Shown: one piece after another, positions 1 to 8,232 of the stretch
Position numbering within the stretch: the first letter of the stretch is position 1
How the letters are laid out: every line of letters starts with the position of its first letter
Origin: Micromonospora sp. WMMD882
GTDB taxonomy: Bacteria; Actinomycetota; Actinomycetes; Mycobacteriales; Micromonosporaceae
DNA length: 64,000 bases
NCBI RefSeq assembly: GCF_027497255.1
Contig: NZ_CP114903.1
Span: 4,092,001 to 4,156,000 of the forward strand
Direction: 5' to 3'
Position numbers and translations under genes: made by a program
The notes under the pieces: generated by a model
The model's input: only the letters and a program-made list of their open reading frames with translations
The model's database searches: none
Told to the model about the DNA's origin: nothing

Positions 1-79
1 CCACGGCGAAGAGCCCCACCGCGGCACTGACGGCGAGCACCACGCCACGACGGAGTGTGACGGATTTTCGGAAGGCCAT
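1..79 (-). CDS. N-terminus of a secreted protein (partial)
   Basis: Reading leftward from an ATG at 79, the first 26 codons encode a classic signal-peptide start: positive residues (FRKS, LRR) followed by a hydrophobic stretch VVLAVSAAVGLFAV. A strong Shine-Dalgarno AGGAGG lies five bases upstream (85-90). The rest of the gene is outside the window, so the product cannot be named; export across the membrane is the only supported statement. Confidence 0.7.
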   Translation of the reverse strand, partial: MAFRKSVTLRRGVVLAVSAAVGLFAV

Positions 80-112
80 GCCAACCTCCTGAGGGTGCGG
101 AAGGACTCCGCT

Positions 113-125
113 GTGTGGATCACAC
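113..125. promoter_or_regulatory. Short palindrome upstream of the secreted-protein gene
   Basis: GTGTG-GAT-CACAC is a perfect 5-bp inverted repeat 34 bases upstream of the leftward start at 79, in an unusually AT-rich stretch (about 110-230) that must hold that gene's promoter. It could be an operator; no regulator is identified. Confidence 0.3.
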
Positions 126-231
126 TCCATCACCCCTCACATGGTCATATCAATATCGACGGCCCTCTCTTTCATGCCAAGCGGATCCTCGCATCGGCAA
201 AATTTTACACATCGGTGTGAGTAAATGAAAA

Positions 232-510
232 TTATCGCCCGTCGGTACGGTCGGCCGGGTCGGACTCGTCGTCACCGGCCAGGGCGGAACGCAGCCGCTC
301 CTTCTCGGCCTGCCGACGGACCGACGCGCCGGCCATCTCCTCGGCCATCTCGTCCCGCCAGCCCCGCAGCAGGAAGAAGGAGACCGCCGCGGAGAACAAC
401 AGCGCCAGCATCACCTTGAGAAAGACGTTCAGGTCGACCGGCCAGAGGGCGAGCAGCACGACGACGAACAGCCCGATCCGGCCCAACGTGTACTTGACCG
501 CCGCGCTCAC
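232..510 (-). CDS. DUF4229-type small membrane protein
   Basis: A 92-residue protein with a GTG start at 510, chosen because GAGGGAG lies just upstream; a longer frame runs through but would overlap the preceding gene. Two hydrophobic segments (about residues 8-26 and 30-48) are followed by a charged cytoplasmic tail rich in Glu, Arg and Asp. This matches the small DUF4229 proteins of actinobacteria, whose function is unknown. It lies 56 bases after the end of the membrane-protein gene at 567-1031 and is probably the last gene of the mqnE operon. Confidence 0.7.
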   Translation of the reverse strand: MSAAVKYTLGRIGLFVVVLLALWPVDLNVFLKVMLALLFSAAVSFFLLRGWRDEMAEEMAGASVRRQAEKERLRSALAGDDESDPADRTDGR

Positions 511-566
511 GCGCCCACTCCCTCTCTCCGACCTCTCACCGACGACCCTCTCCCGACGACCACCGG

Positions 567-1031
567 TCAGCCCGTCCGCCGGACCAGCCAGCGGACCCCG
601 GCGAACCAGACCACCGCGTAGACCACGGTGAAGGTCGCCGCCGCCAGGCCACCCGAGAGCAACGGCGCCAGACCGGCTGCCACCCCGGCGACCAGCAGCC
701 CAGCCGCCACACCGGCCCCGACCGCGACCAGCGCGGCCACCACCCGGGCCGGGCCGAACTCCCAGGCCCGGAAGTCCTCCCAGAACAACCACGCCGGCAG
801 GATCACCGCCAGCCAGCCGTTGGCCTGCCCGAAGTCGCCGCTGCCCAGCAGCTCGAAGGTCCAGTCGAAGACCACCAGGGCGAGCACGCCGACCACCACG
901 CCGGCCAGGGCCACCCCGAGGAGGTCACCCAGGGCGACAACCCGCCCCTCGGCGTCCCGCCGGGGAAACCCAGGCCGGTCGTCCTGGCCCGCCGGATCCG
1001 CGCCGCCGGGTCTGCCGTCCCGCTTGTTCAT
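567..1031 (-). CDS. Integral membrane protein of unknown function
   Basis: A 154-residue protein starting at ATG 1031. The first 30 residues are charged and probably cytoplasmic; four hydrophobic segments follow (about 34-58, 70-86, 96-118, 123-147), ending in a basic tail VRRTG. I do not recognise a family. It sits between mqnE and the DUF4229 gene, all leftward, so a link to membrane quinone metabolism is possible but only inferred from position. A TACCCT hexamer nine bases before the start could be its own -10 box. Confidence 0.65.
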   Translation of the reverse strand: MNKRDGRPGGADPAGQDDRPGFPRRDAEGRVVALGDLLGVALAGVVVGVLALVVFDWTFELLGSGDFGQANGWLAVILPAWLFWEDFRAWEFGPARVVAALVAVGAGVAAGLLVAGVAAGLAPLLSGGLAAATFTVVYAVVWFAGVRWLVRRTG

Positions 1032-1065
1032 GACGCTTGCAGGGTACGCGAGCTGCCCGGCCGCC

Positions 1066-1101
1066 CCGCGACGACCGGCCGCACCGCGACGACCGGCCGC
1101 A
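1066..1101. repeat. 18-bp tandem repeat, two perfect copies
   Basis: The unit CCGCGACGACCGGCCGCA occurs twice head to tail (1066-1083 and 1084-1101) in the gap between the end of mqnE and the next leftward gene. It probably arose by slippage; no function is apparent. Confidence 0.8.
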
Positions 1102-1146
1102 CGCCCGCCTGCCCGACGCCCGGCCGCACGGCTGCGGCGACCCCGC

Positions 1147-2316
1147 TCAGGCCCACACCTGCTGCGGTTCGGACCGCCGGGACGCCAGCGACGGGGCCGG
1201 GTCGTACTCCTTGACCACGTCGTAGCGGGTGTTCCGCTCGACCGGCCGGAACCCGGCGTCCCAGATCAGGTGGAGCAGGTCGTCGCGGTGCATGGTGTTC
1301 GGGGTGCCGTACGAGTCCGCGTCGTGGGTGATCTTGTATTCGACGACCGAGCCGTCCAGATCGTCGACGCCGAAGTTCAACGAGAGCTGGGCCACCGACA
1401 GGCCGTGCATCACCCAGAAGCACTTGACGTGCGGGACGTTGTCGAACAGCAGCCGGGAGACCGCGAACGTCTTCAGCGACTCGGCCGGCGAGGCCATCGT
1501 CGTCCGGGCCTGGATCCGGTTACGGATCTTGCCGTCCGCCGAGTCCACGAAGTCGTGCTGGTAGCGCAGCGGGATGAAGACCACGAAACCACCGGTCTCG
1601 TCCTGGAGCTCGCGCAGCCGCAGCACGTGGTCGACCCGGTGCCGGGGCTCCTCGATGTGGCCGTAGAGCATGGTCGACGGGGTCTTCATGCCCTTGGCGT
1701 GCGCCAGCCGGTGGATCCGGGACCAGTCCTCCCAGTGACAGGCGTGATCCACGATGTGCTTGCGGACCTCCCAGTCGAAGATCTCCGCGCCGCCCCCGGT
1801 CAGCGACTCCAGGCCGGCCTCCATCAGCTCGTCCAGGATCGCGTCGGCGGAGAGGCCGCTGATCTTCTCGAACCACTGCACCTCGGTCGCGGTGAACGCC
1901 TTGAGGTTGACGTTCGGCAGGGCGGCCTTCAGCTCGCGCAGCACCTTGGGGTAGTACCGCCAGGGCAGCGTCGGGTGCAGGCCGTTGACGATGTGCAACT
2001 CGGTGAGCTGCTCGTCCTCCATCTCCTTGGCCTTGCGGACGGCCTCGTCGATCCGCATCGTGTACGCGTCCTTCTCGCCCGGCTTGCGCTGGAACGAGCA
2101 GTACGCGCAGGAGGCGGAGCAGACGTTCGTCAGGTTGAGATGCCGGTTGACGTTGAACATCACCCGGTCACCGTTGAGCTCGGCGCGCCGGTGATGGGCC
2201 AACCGACCGAGCCAGGAGAGATCGTCGCTGTCGTAGAGGGCGATGCCGTCCTCCCGGGTCAGCCGCTCCCCCGCGTACACCTTGGCTTCGAGCTCACGCT
2301 TGAGTCCGGCGTCCAT
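1147..2316 (-). CDS. mqnE: Aminofutalosine synthase MqnE
   Basis: Radical SAM enzyme of the futalosine route to menaquinone; it joins the MqnA product with an adenosyl radical to give aminofutalosine. The 389-residue length is normal. The cluster motif CxxxCxxC is at C66, C70 and C73 (CSASCAYC), the typical spacing for MqnE and its relatives MqnC and CofH. Downstream segments such as LTGGGAEIFDWEVRKHI and HGHIEEP-like sequence are typical of MqnE. A GGGAAGGGA ribosome site precedes the ATG at 2316. The other pathway genes in this window, mqnP, mqnL and ubiX/mqnM, lie 12-17 kb away, so the pathway is scattered. MqnC is the main alternative but fits the sequence less well. Confidence 0.93.
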   Translation of the reverse strand: MDAGLKRELEAKVYAGERLTREDGIALYDSDDLSWLGRLAHHRRAELNGDRVMFNVNRHLNLTNVCSASCAYCSFQRKPGEKDAYTMRIDEAVRKAKEMEDEQLTELHIVNGLHPTLPWRYYPKVLRELKAALPNVNLKAFTATEVQWFEKISGLSADAILDELMEAGLESLTGGGAEIFDWEVRKHIVDHACHWEDWSRIHRLAHAKGMKTPSTMLYGHIEEPRHRVDHVLRLRELQDETGGFVVFIPLRYQHDFVDSADGKIRNRIQARTTMASPAESLKTFAVSRLLFDNVPHVKCFWVMHGLSVAQLSLNFGVDDLDGSVVEYKITHDADSYGTPNTMHRDDLLHLIWDAGFRPVERNTRYDVVKEYDPAPSLASRRSEPQQVWA

Positions 2317-2352
2317 CGACCTGACCGTCCCTTCCCGCTGGGTCCGAGGTCG

Positions 2353-2358
2353 AGCCTA
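2353..2358 (-). promoter_or_regulatory. Possible -10 box for mqnE
   Basis: TAGGCT on the minus strand, 36 bases upstream of the mqnE start, fits the TANNNT pattern common in actinobacteria and would give a leader long enough for the ribosome site. No clear -35 box was found. Confidence 0.35.
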
Positions 2359-2578
2359 CGTCGTACCTCCGACGGTCCGTCGCGTGCGGCGTCCGCAGCG
2401 ACCTACCTCACCGGCCTTCCGGCCGCCTTCATCCGACTCACAGTTTGTCGTTACCCCCGGCCCATCGACACGGCAGAGACATTCAGGTAAGACAAAATAG
2501 GACGCGCACCACAGCGGGCGCGTCGACGGACGTCGCGCCCCACCACGGCGCGGCCTCGACAGTGGGACGGGGAGCGGA

Positions 2579-4177
2579 ATGACCGACAGCAGGCGCGCGC
2601 GACGGCTACGGCGACGGAGGCCGGTGGTCTCGCCGGTCCTGCGGCCGAAGCTCTGGGCCGCACTGCTCGGGATGGTCGCCGCGGCCGCCATGGCCGCCCC
2701 GGTCTACGCCGACCCGACCCTGCCCCAGACCGTCCCGGACACCGGCGCCCGGCCGGTCGCCGCGGGCGGGCTACGGCTGCCCGGCGGGGCGCCCGGCGGC
2801 AGTCTGCCCACCGGCGGGCCGCTCGGCGCCGCGCCGATCACCTCGATGGGCAACGGCCCGCTCGCCGCGCAGATCGCCGCCGTCGAAGCCCAGGTCGGCC
2901 TGCTCGGGCAGGAGCTGCTCAAACTCGAACAGCTCCGGAACGAGGCGAAGACCCAGCTCGCCACGGCCGACCGGGATCTCAAGCTCGCCCGGGACACCCT
3001 CGCCAGCGCCCAGCAGACCGCCGACGACGCCGCCGCCGACGCGGTCAAGGCCGCCGCCGCGCTGCCGGCCGACGGCTTCGGCTCCAGCCTGCACGGGCTC
3101 AGCATGCTGGAGCGGAGGAACCGGGGCGAGCAGGTCGAGGGCACCACCACCGCCGCGGCCGGCGAGCTGAACCGGGCGCGCGTCACGGAGCAGGCCGCGT
3201 ACCAGGCGTTCCAGGCGGCGGAAACCCGACTGCGTACCGCCACCGAGCAGTTCACCACCGCCCAGAAGAACTACCGCGCCCAGGAAGCGGCCCTACTCAA
3301 GCTGCGGCAGGACAACGCCGCCCAGCTCGCCGAGATCGAACGCCAGCAGGAGGCCGCCGAGCAGCAGCTCGGTGAGCAGTACCTCCAGGGTGGCAGCGCC
3401 AACGGGCTGACCGCCCACCCCCGGGCGATGGCCGCCGTCAAGTACGCCCTCGCCCAGCTCGGCGACCCCTACCTGTGGGCGGCCGAGGGTCCGGACCGGT
3501 TCGACTGCTCCGGCCTGGTCTGGGCCGCATACCGGTCGAAGGGCGCCGACTACTTCAGCCTGCCCCGGGTCTCCCGGGACCAGTACAACGCCACCCGTAC
3601 CCGGACGGTGAGCCGGGAGGCTCTGCTCCCCGGTGACCTGCTCTTCTACGCCTCGGGCAGCAGCTGGCAGTCGATCCACCACATGGGCATGTACATCGGC
3701 AACGGCAAGATGGTGCACGCGCCGACCACCGGCGACGTCGTGAAGATCTCCACCGTCCGCTGGTCGCGCCTGTTCGCCGCCACCCGGGTCGTCGGCGCGG
3801 TGCCCGCCCCGGGCGTCACCCCGGCGCCCACCCCGACCAAGACCGCCACTCCGAAGCCCACCGACACGGCCACCCCCAAGCCGACCGACACCGCCACCCC
3901 CAAGCCCACCGACACCGCCACCCCGAAGCCGACGAACACGGCCACCCCCAAGCCCACCGACACCGCCACGCCGACGCCGACCGGCACGCCGAGCGTCACC
4001 CCGGGGCCGACCACCACGCCGGGGCCGACGCCCACGGCGAGTGCCAGCGCCGGCGCGCCCAGCGCCTCGGCCAGCAGCACCGGAGAGCCGAGCGCGTCGG
4101 CCAGCGGCACGGGACGGCCCAGCGCCTCGGCCAGCAGCACCGGCTCGCCGAGCGCGACGGCGGGCATCCAGCGGTAA
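2579..4177 (+). CDS. Secreted NlpC/P60 cell-wall endopeptidase
   Basis: Predicted exported peptidoglycan hydrolase of 532 residues. A basic N-terminus and hydrophobic core ending in AAPVYADP form a signal peptide (about 1-45). Residues 95-275 are Ala/Gln/Glu-rich coiled coil, as in RipA-type hydrolases. The NlpC/P60 domain covers about 285-400, with catalytic Cys in FDCSG (C310), His in HMGMYIG (H368) and a third His at H380. The tail is a low-complexity wall-spanning region: repeats of PTDTATPK (about 415-470), then Ser/Ala-rich sequence. ATG 2579 is preceded by GGGGAG. The family cuts the D-gamma-Glu to diaminopimelate bond during cell separation; the substrate here is not shown. It diverges from mqnE across a 262-base gap. 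Confidence 0.9.
   Translation: MTDSRRARRLRRRRPVVSPVLRPKLWAALLGMVAAAAMAAPVYADPTLPQTVPDTGARPVAAGGLRLPGGAPGGSLPTGGPLGAAPITSMGNGPLAAQIAAVEAQVGLLGQELLKLEQLRNEAKTQLATADRDLKLARDTLASAQQTADDAAADAVKAAAALPADGFGSSLHGLSMLERRNRGEQVEGTTTAAAGELNRARVTEQAAYQAFQAAETRLRTATEQFTTAQKNYRAQEAALLKLRQDNAAQLAEIERQQEAAEQQLGEQYLQGGSANGLTAHPRAMAAVKYALAQLGDPYLWAAEGPDRFDCSGLVWAAYRSKGADYFSLPRVSRDQYNATRTRTVSREALLPGDLLFYASGSSWQSIHHMGMYIGNGKMVHAPTTGDVVKISTVRWSRLFAATRVVGAVPAPGVTPAPTPTKTATPKPTDTATPKPTDTATPKPTDTATPKPTNTATPKPTDTATPTPTGTPSVTPGPTTTPGPTPTASASAGAPSASASSTGEPSASASGTGRPSASASSTGSPSATAGIQR
3838..3975 (+). repeat. 24-bp coding tandem repeat (PTDTATPK)
   Basis: Five or six imperfect 24-bp units encoding PTDTATPK and close variants within the C-terminal tail of the NlpC/P60 protein. 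The codon differences between units (for example AAG CCG versus AAG CCC) suggest the repeats are not brand new. Confidence 0.8.
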
Positions 4178-4278
4178 CCTCCGCTCCGGCTGTGCCGCCG
4201 GACCAGAATGTGGCACGGTGAGAGCCAGGCACTCCCGGCTCCACGCCACGGGTCCGGGTGCGAGCACGGAGGACGAAC

Positions 4279-5226
4279 ATGGGCGAGTACGAGGTTCCGG
4301 CTGAAATCGTCACGTCCGGTTCCGGGCCCCGCCCGTCGACCGGATCGACCGGCCCGGGGCCGGACGTCACCCCACCGGCCGCCGAGCCGAAGGGCGCCCC
4401 GGTCGTACCAGTCCAACGTGGACCCCGGACGCCGGCCCGGGCCAGCGCCTCCGTGCCCGGCCTGCGGCGGGTCTCGCCGCAGGACCTCGGGGTCGCCGCC
4501 GGCGTCCGCACCGGCGGAGCGAAGGTGTACCGCTCGACGGAGACCGCGGAGCCGCGCTCCGCCGCGCCGTCCACGACAGCCGAACCGCCGGCACCCGCCA
4601 CGCCCACGCCGCCGACCCCGCCCACGCCTCCGGTCCCGCCCACGTCGCCGACCCCGCCTGCCGCGCCGGTTCCGCCGGTCCCCGCCCCGCCGACGCCCGC
4701 GCCGCCCGTGCCGACGCCCGCGCCGCCCGTGCCGACGCCCGCTCCGCCGGTCCCGCCGACGCCGACGCCCGCTCCGCCCGCCCCACCGACGCCGACGCCC
4801 GCTCCGCCGGTCCCGCCGACGCCGGCCACACCCATGCCGCCCGCCCCACCGACGCCGGCCACGGGCACACCGGCCAGTGGCGCGCCGGCCACGGGCGCCC
4901 GGCCCACCGGTACGGCCGGGGTCGGCGTCGGCAGCGTCGGCACGCCGAACCGGTCCGGGACGATCTACGGCGGCTCGGTCACCGAGGGGCCCGGCTTCGC
5001 CACGGTCGCCTTCCCGGCGGGCAACCCGGTCGAGAACACCGGCTCGTTGACCGGCCACATCCTCGCCCAGGGCTGGGCCGACGCCCCGGCCGAACGGTCC
5101 AGCACGACGAAGGTGGTGCTGGTGCTGGTCGCGCTGCTCGGGCTGCTGGTCGCGATCAGCCTGGTGGTCGTGCTGATGGCGAACGACGCGTTGGGCGGGC
5201 TGTTCCAGAACCTCATCGGCGGCTGA
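4279..5226 (+). CDS. Proline-rich single-pass membrane protein
   Basis: Start ATG 4279 is chosen over an in-frame GTG at 4258 because GGAGGA sits six bases upstream of the ATG. The 315-residue product has a long disordered N-terminal part, with a Pro/Ala/Thr block (PTPAPPVP units, about residues 105-205). A segment VVLVLVALLGLLVAISLVVVLMA near residues 278-300 looks like one transmembrane helix, followed by about 15 residues. No enzymatic domain is visible. The layout suggests a large cytoplasmic or wall-spanning proline-rich region anchored by a C-terminal helix. It follows the cell-wall hydrolase gene by 101 bases and may share its biology, which is inference. Confidence 0.7.
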   Translation: MGEYEVPAEIVTSGSGPRPSTGSTGPGPDVTPPAAEPKGAPVVPVQRGPRTPARASASVPGLRRVSPQDLGVAAGVRTGGAKVYRSTETAEPRSAAPSTTAEPPAPATPTPPTPPTPPVPPTSPTPPAAPVPPVPAPPTPAPPVPTPAPPVPTPAPPVPPTPTPAPPAPPTPTPAPPVPPTPATPMPPAPPTPATGTPASGAPATGARPTGTAGVGVGSVGTPNRSGTIYGGSVTEGPGFATVAFPAGNPVENTGSLTGHILAQGWADAPAERSSTTKVVLVLVALLGLLVAISLVVVLMANDALGGLFQNLIGG

Positions 5227-5436
5227 CCACCGCCACCGGGGCACGTACGTCGGTCAGGGTGAGCCCGCCCACTACTGCGGGCCGTGTCGGTGGCCGACGC
5301 GCCGTTTCGCCGTACACTGGTCTTTGATCACTGACCCGGCACGCATCACCGTGCCCTTGGGCGATCTTGCGGGCGAACCGGCGGTACCCATCGCGGCGGG
5401 CCATCGCGAAGATGCGCCCCGCTCGGAAGGTATTTC

Positions 5437-7308
5437 TTGACCATTCTCGCTGATTCCAGCACGTTCCCGACCGCTATCGACCCCACGGTCATCGACAGCA
5501 CGGACGTCGACCCCACGGTCACCGAGTCCGCGCCCGCGGACGACGTCGACTTCGCCGCGCTGGGTCTCCCCCAGCCACTGGTCCGGGCGTTGGACCGGCA
5601 GGGCATCACCACCCCGTTCGAGATCCAGCGGGCCACCATGCCCGACGCGCTCGCCGGCCGGGACGTCCTCGGTCGGGGCCAGACCGGCTCGGGCAAGACC
5701 CTCGCCTTCGGCCTGCCGCTGCTCGCCCGGGTCGCCGACGGCGGCCGGGCCCGGCCGCTGCGCCCCCGCGCCCTGGTCCTGGTGCCCACCCGGGAACTCG
5801 CCATGCAGGTCAACGACGCGCTCCTGCCGCTGGGCAAGGCCGTCGGCGTGTTCCTCAAGACGGCGGTCGGCGGGGTGCCCTACGACCGTCAGATCGACGC
5901 CCTCCGGCGCGGCGTGGAGATCGTCGTGGCCACCCCCGGACGCCTGGGTGATCTGATCGCGCGCGGCGTGTGCCAGCTCGACGACGTCGAGATCACCGTG
6001 CTGGACGAGGCCGACCAGATGGCCGACATGGGCTTCCTGCCGGAGGTCACCGAGCTGCTGGCCAGGACGCCGGCCGACGCGCAGCGGCTGCTCTTCTCGG
6101 CCACTCTGGACAACGACGTCGATTCGCTGGTCAAGCGGTTCATGACCGATCCGGTCACCCACTCGACCGCTCCGGCCACCGCCGCCGTCTCCACGATGGA
6201 CCATCACCTGCTGCTGATCCCGCCGCACGACAAGTTCGCGGTGGCCGCCTCGATCGCCGCCCGGGCCGGTCGGACGATGATGTTCGCCCGTACGCAGCTC
6301 GGCGTCGACCGGCTGGTGGAGCAGCTCGGCGCGGTGGGCGTACGGGCCGGTGGGCTGCACGGCGGCAAGACCCAGCGGATGCGTACCCGGACGTTGGCCG
6401 AGTTCCGCGAGGGCCGGACGAACGTGCTGGTCGCCACGGACGTGGCCGCGCGCGGCATCCACGTCGACGGGGTCTCCCTCGTCGTGCACATCGACCCGCC
6501 CAAGGACCCCAAGGACTACCTGCACCGGGCCGGGCGGACGGCCCGGGCCGGCGAGTCGGGCGCGGTGGCGACCCTGGTCCTGCCCAAGCAGCGGCGCACC
6601 ACGCTGGCCATGCTGGAGAAGGCCGGTGTCGAGCCGGCTCAGCTCAAGGTGCGGGTCGGCGACCCCGAGCTGAGCGCGCTCACCGGGGCCCGGGAGCCCA
6701 GCGGCGTACCGGTGCCGAAGGACCTGCCGGAGCCGCGTCGCGGTGGCGACCGGGCCGGTGGCGTACGCCGCTTCGGTGACCGGGACGGCCGCGGCGAACG
6801 CCGCTACGGCGACCGCGGGGACCGTGGCGACCGCGGCTTCCGGAGCGAGAGCCGGTACGGGGAGCGGCGTTTCGCCGACCGGGACGCCCCGGGCGAGCGA
6901 CGTTTCGCCGACCGCCCGCAGAGCGAGCACCGCTACGGCGACCGCCCGCAGGGCGAGCGACGTTACAGCGACCGCCCGCAGAGCGAACAGCGCTACGGCG
7001 ACCGCCCGCAGGGCGAGCGACGTTTCGGCGACCGCCCGCAGAGCGAGCACCGCCCGCAGGGCGAGCGACGTTACAGCGACCGCCCGCAGAGCGAACAGCG
7101 CTACGGCGACCGCCCGCAGGGCGAGCGACGTTACGGCGGTTGGGACGGTCGCTCGGAGCGTGGCAGCCGCGCCGAGCACGGCAGCCGGGTCGAGCACGGG
7201 GCGCGGGGTGAGCGGGGCGGTCGCGCCGAGCGCGGTGGTTGGAGTGAGCGCGGCACCTGGGGCGAGCGCAGCGGCCGGGGCGGGCGCGCTCCGGGGCGTA
7301 CCCACTGA
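5437..7308 (+). CDS. DEAD-box RNA helicase with Arg-rich repeat tail
   Basis: ATP-dependent RNA helicase of 623 residues. The start is TTG 5437, supported by AAGG six bases upstream. Visible motifs: Q-motif region (about 40-65), Walker A GQTGSGKT with K87, DEAD box at 190-193, SAT at about 222, and HRAGRTAR at 363-370. From about residue 430 the core gives way to a basic tail, with DRPQGERRY and DRPQSEQRY ten-residue units and then RSERGSR/RGG-like sequence. Such tails bind RNA non-specifically in DeaD/RhlE/CsdA-type helicases, which help ribosome assembly and RNA decay, often in the cold. The 210-base upstream gap could be a regulatory 5' leader, but nothing specific was recognised. Confidence 0.93.
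   Translation: MTILADSSTFPTAIDPTVIDSTDVDPTVTESAPADDVDFAALGLPQPLVRALDRQGITTPFEIQRATMPDALAGRDVLGRGQTGSGKTLAFGLPLLARVADGGRARPLRPRALVLVPTRELAMQVNDALLPLGKAVGVFLKTAVGGVPYDRQIDALRRGVEIVVATPGRLGDLIARGVCQLDDVEITVLDEADQMADMGFLPEVTELLARTPADAQRLLFSATLDNDVDSLVKRFMTDPVTHSTAPATAAVSTMDHHLLLIPPHDKFAVAASIAARAGRTMMFARTQLGVDRLVEQLGAVGVRAGGLHGGKTQRMRTRTLAEFREGRTNVLVATDVAARGIHVDGVSLVVHIDPPKDPKDYLHRAGRTARAGESGAVATLVLPKQRRTTLAMLEKAGVEPAQLKVRVGDPELSALTGAREPSGVPVPKDLPEPRRGGDRAGGVRRFGDRDGRGERRYGDRGDRGDRGFRSESRYGERRFADRDAPGERRFADRPQSEHRYGDRPQGERRYSDRPQSEQRYGDRPQGERRFGDRPQSEHRPQGERRYSDRPQSEQRYGDRPQGERRYGGWDGRSERGSRAEHGSRVEHGARGERGGRAERGGWSERGTWGERSGRGGRAPGRTH
6895..7140 (+). repeat. 30-bp coding tandem repeats in the helicase tail
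   Basis: About eight 30-bp units alternate between two versions encoding DRPQGERRYS and DRPQSEQRYG, giving a 60-bp higher-order period. One unit near 7045 has lost four codons (SEHRPQGE), a clean in-frame deletion typical of slippage. Near-identity between copies suggests recent expansion. Confidence 0.85.
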
Positions 7309-7333
7309 CCAGCCGGACACCGGAAGACCACCT

Positions 7334-7373
7334 GCCGGGCCGCCGCGGAGCTCACGCCCCGCGGCGGCCCGGC
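7334..7373 (+). terminator. Strong hairpin after the helicase gene
   Basis: A perfect 15-bp stem (GCCGGGCCGCCGCGG at 7334-7348 pairing with 7359-7373) with a 10-base loop lies 25 bases after the helicase stop codon. There is no T-tract, which is normal for terminators in high-GC actinobacteria. Confidence 0.8.
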
Positions 7374-7540
7374 TGCATGATCCACTCCAGATCACGGATC
7401 AGGGGCTGTCCCCCGTCGACGTGAGCGCGATATCAGCGATACGGCGCGGCCACCGGCCCACCGGCACACCGGCCCAGCCGGCCCACCCGGCCCAAGGGGG
7501 TGGAGGCGGCGGAACGGGTGCCGGCGGTGGCGGGCTGCCG

Positions 7541-7546
7541 TAACGT
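7541..7546 (+). promoter_or_regulatory. -10 box for a leaderless transcript
   Basis: TAACGT ends seven bases before ATG 7554, placing the transcription start at or next to the start codon; no ribosome site is present. Confidence 0.55.
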
Positions 7547-7553
7547 CCGGTTC

Positions 7554-8216
7554 ATGCCGACCATGCCGACATCCCTGTTCTGGGTCCGCACCGACACCGC
7601 CGGAAGTGAGCACGCGCTCCTCGACGACCGGAACGGGCTCACCGCCCGAGGTCAGGCCCAGGCCGTCGACCCGGTCCCCTGGACCTGCCGGTACACCCTC
7701 AGCGCCGCCGCCGACTGGTCGACGGTCCGGCTGGAGGTGGAGGCCACCGGGGCAGGCTGGTCGCGTGGGGTACGGCTGGAGCGGCAACCGGACCGGTGGC
7801 GGATCGTCGCCAACGAACAGGGTGACCTCGACGCCGCGCTGCGCGCCGTCGGGCGCCCGCCGGCCGGGCTGCCGGGCACCGACGACCCCGCCCGGCTGGC
7901 CGACGCGGTGGACGTCGACCTGGGCGGGTCGCCACTGTTCAACACGCTTCCGGTACGTCGGCTGGGGCTGCTCGACGCCGCCGCCGACAGCAGGCGTCGG
8001 ATCCAGGTGGCCTGGGTGCTGGTGCCGAGCCTGCTGGTGGTGCCGGCCGAGCAGACGTACACCGCGCTCGGGGCGGGCCGGGTCGGTTTCGCCAGCGACA
8101 CCTTCCGGACCGAGATCGAGGTCGACGCCGACGGTTACGTGACGCGTTATCCGGGGCTGGCCGACCGGGTCTTCCCGCCGCGCGTCGGTGACCCGCCGGG
8201 CGGCGTCTCCGGGTGA
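7554..8216 (+). CDS. Putative glycolipid-binding domain protein
   Basis: A 220-residue soluble protein. Start ATG 7554 is preferred because of the TAACGT box just upstream; an in-frame ATG nine bases later is an alternative. Segments such as LFWVRTDTAGSEHALL, WRIVANEQGDLDAAL, DVDLGGSPLFNTLPVRRL and YVTRYPGLADRVF match the putative glycolipid-binding family, which folds as a lipocalin-like barrel. Its natural ligand and role are unknown. The gene stands alone, ending 16 bases before the convergent WYL-regulator gene. Confidence 0.8.
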   Translation: MPTMPTSLFWVRTDTAGSEHALLDDRNGLTARGQAQAVDPVPWTCRYTLSAAADWSTVRLEVEATGAGWSRGVRLERQPDRWRIVANEQGDLDAALRAVGRPPAGLPGTDDPARLADAVDVDLGGSPLFNTLPVRRLGLLDAAADSRRRIQVAWVLVPSLLVVPAEQTYTALGAGRVGFASDTFRTEIEVDADGYVTRYPGLADRVFPPRVGDPPGGVSG

Positions 8217-8232
8217 CCGCCGGGGGCCGGAC

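Noticed and set aside
2317..2578. c-di-AMP (ydaO) riboswitch upstream of the NlpC/P60 gene
   Set aside because: Such switches often precede actinobacterial wall hydrolases, but the conserved core sequences are not present here.
5272..7395. 707-codon leftward open frame opposite the helicase
   Set aside because: Composed of Ala/Leu/Val repeats created by the antisense of the tail repeats; no domain.
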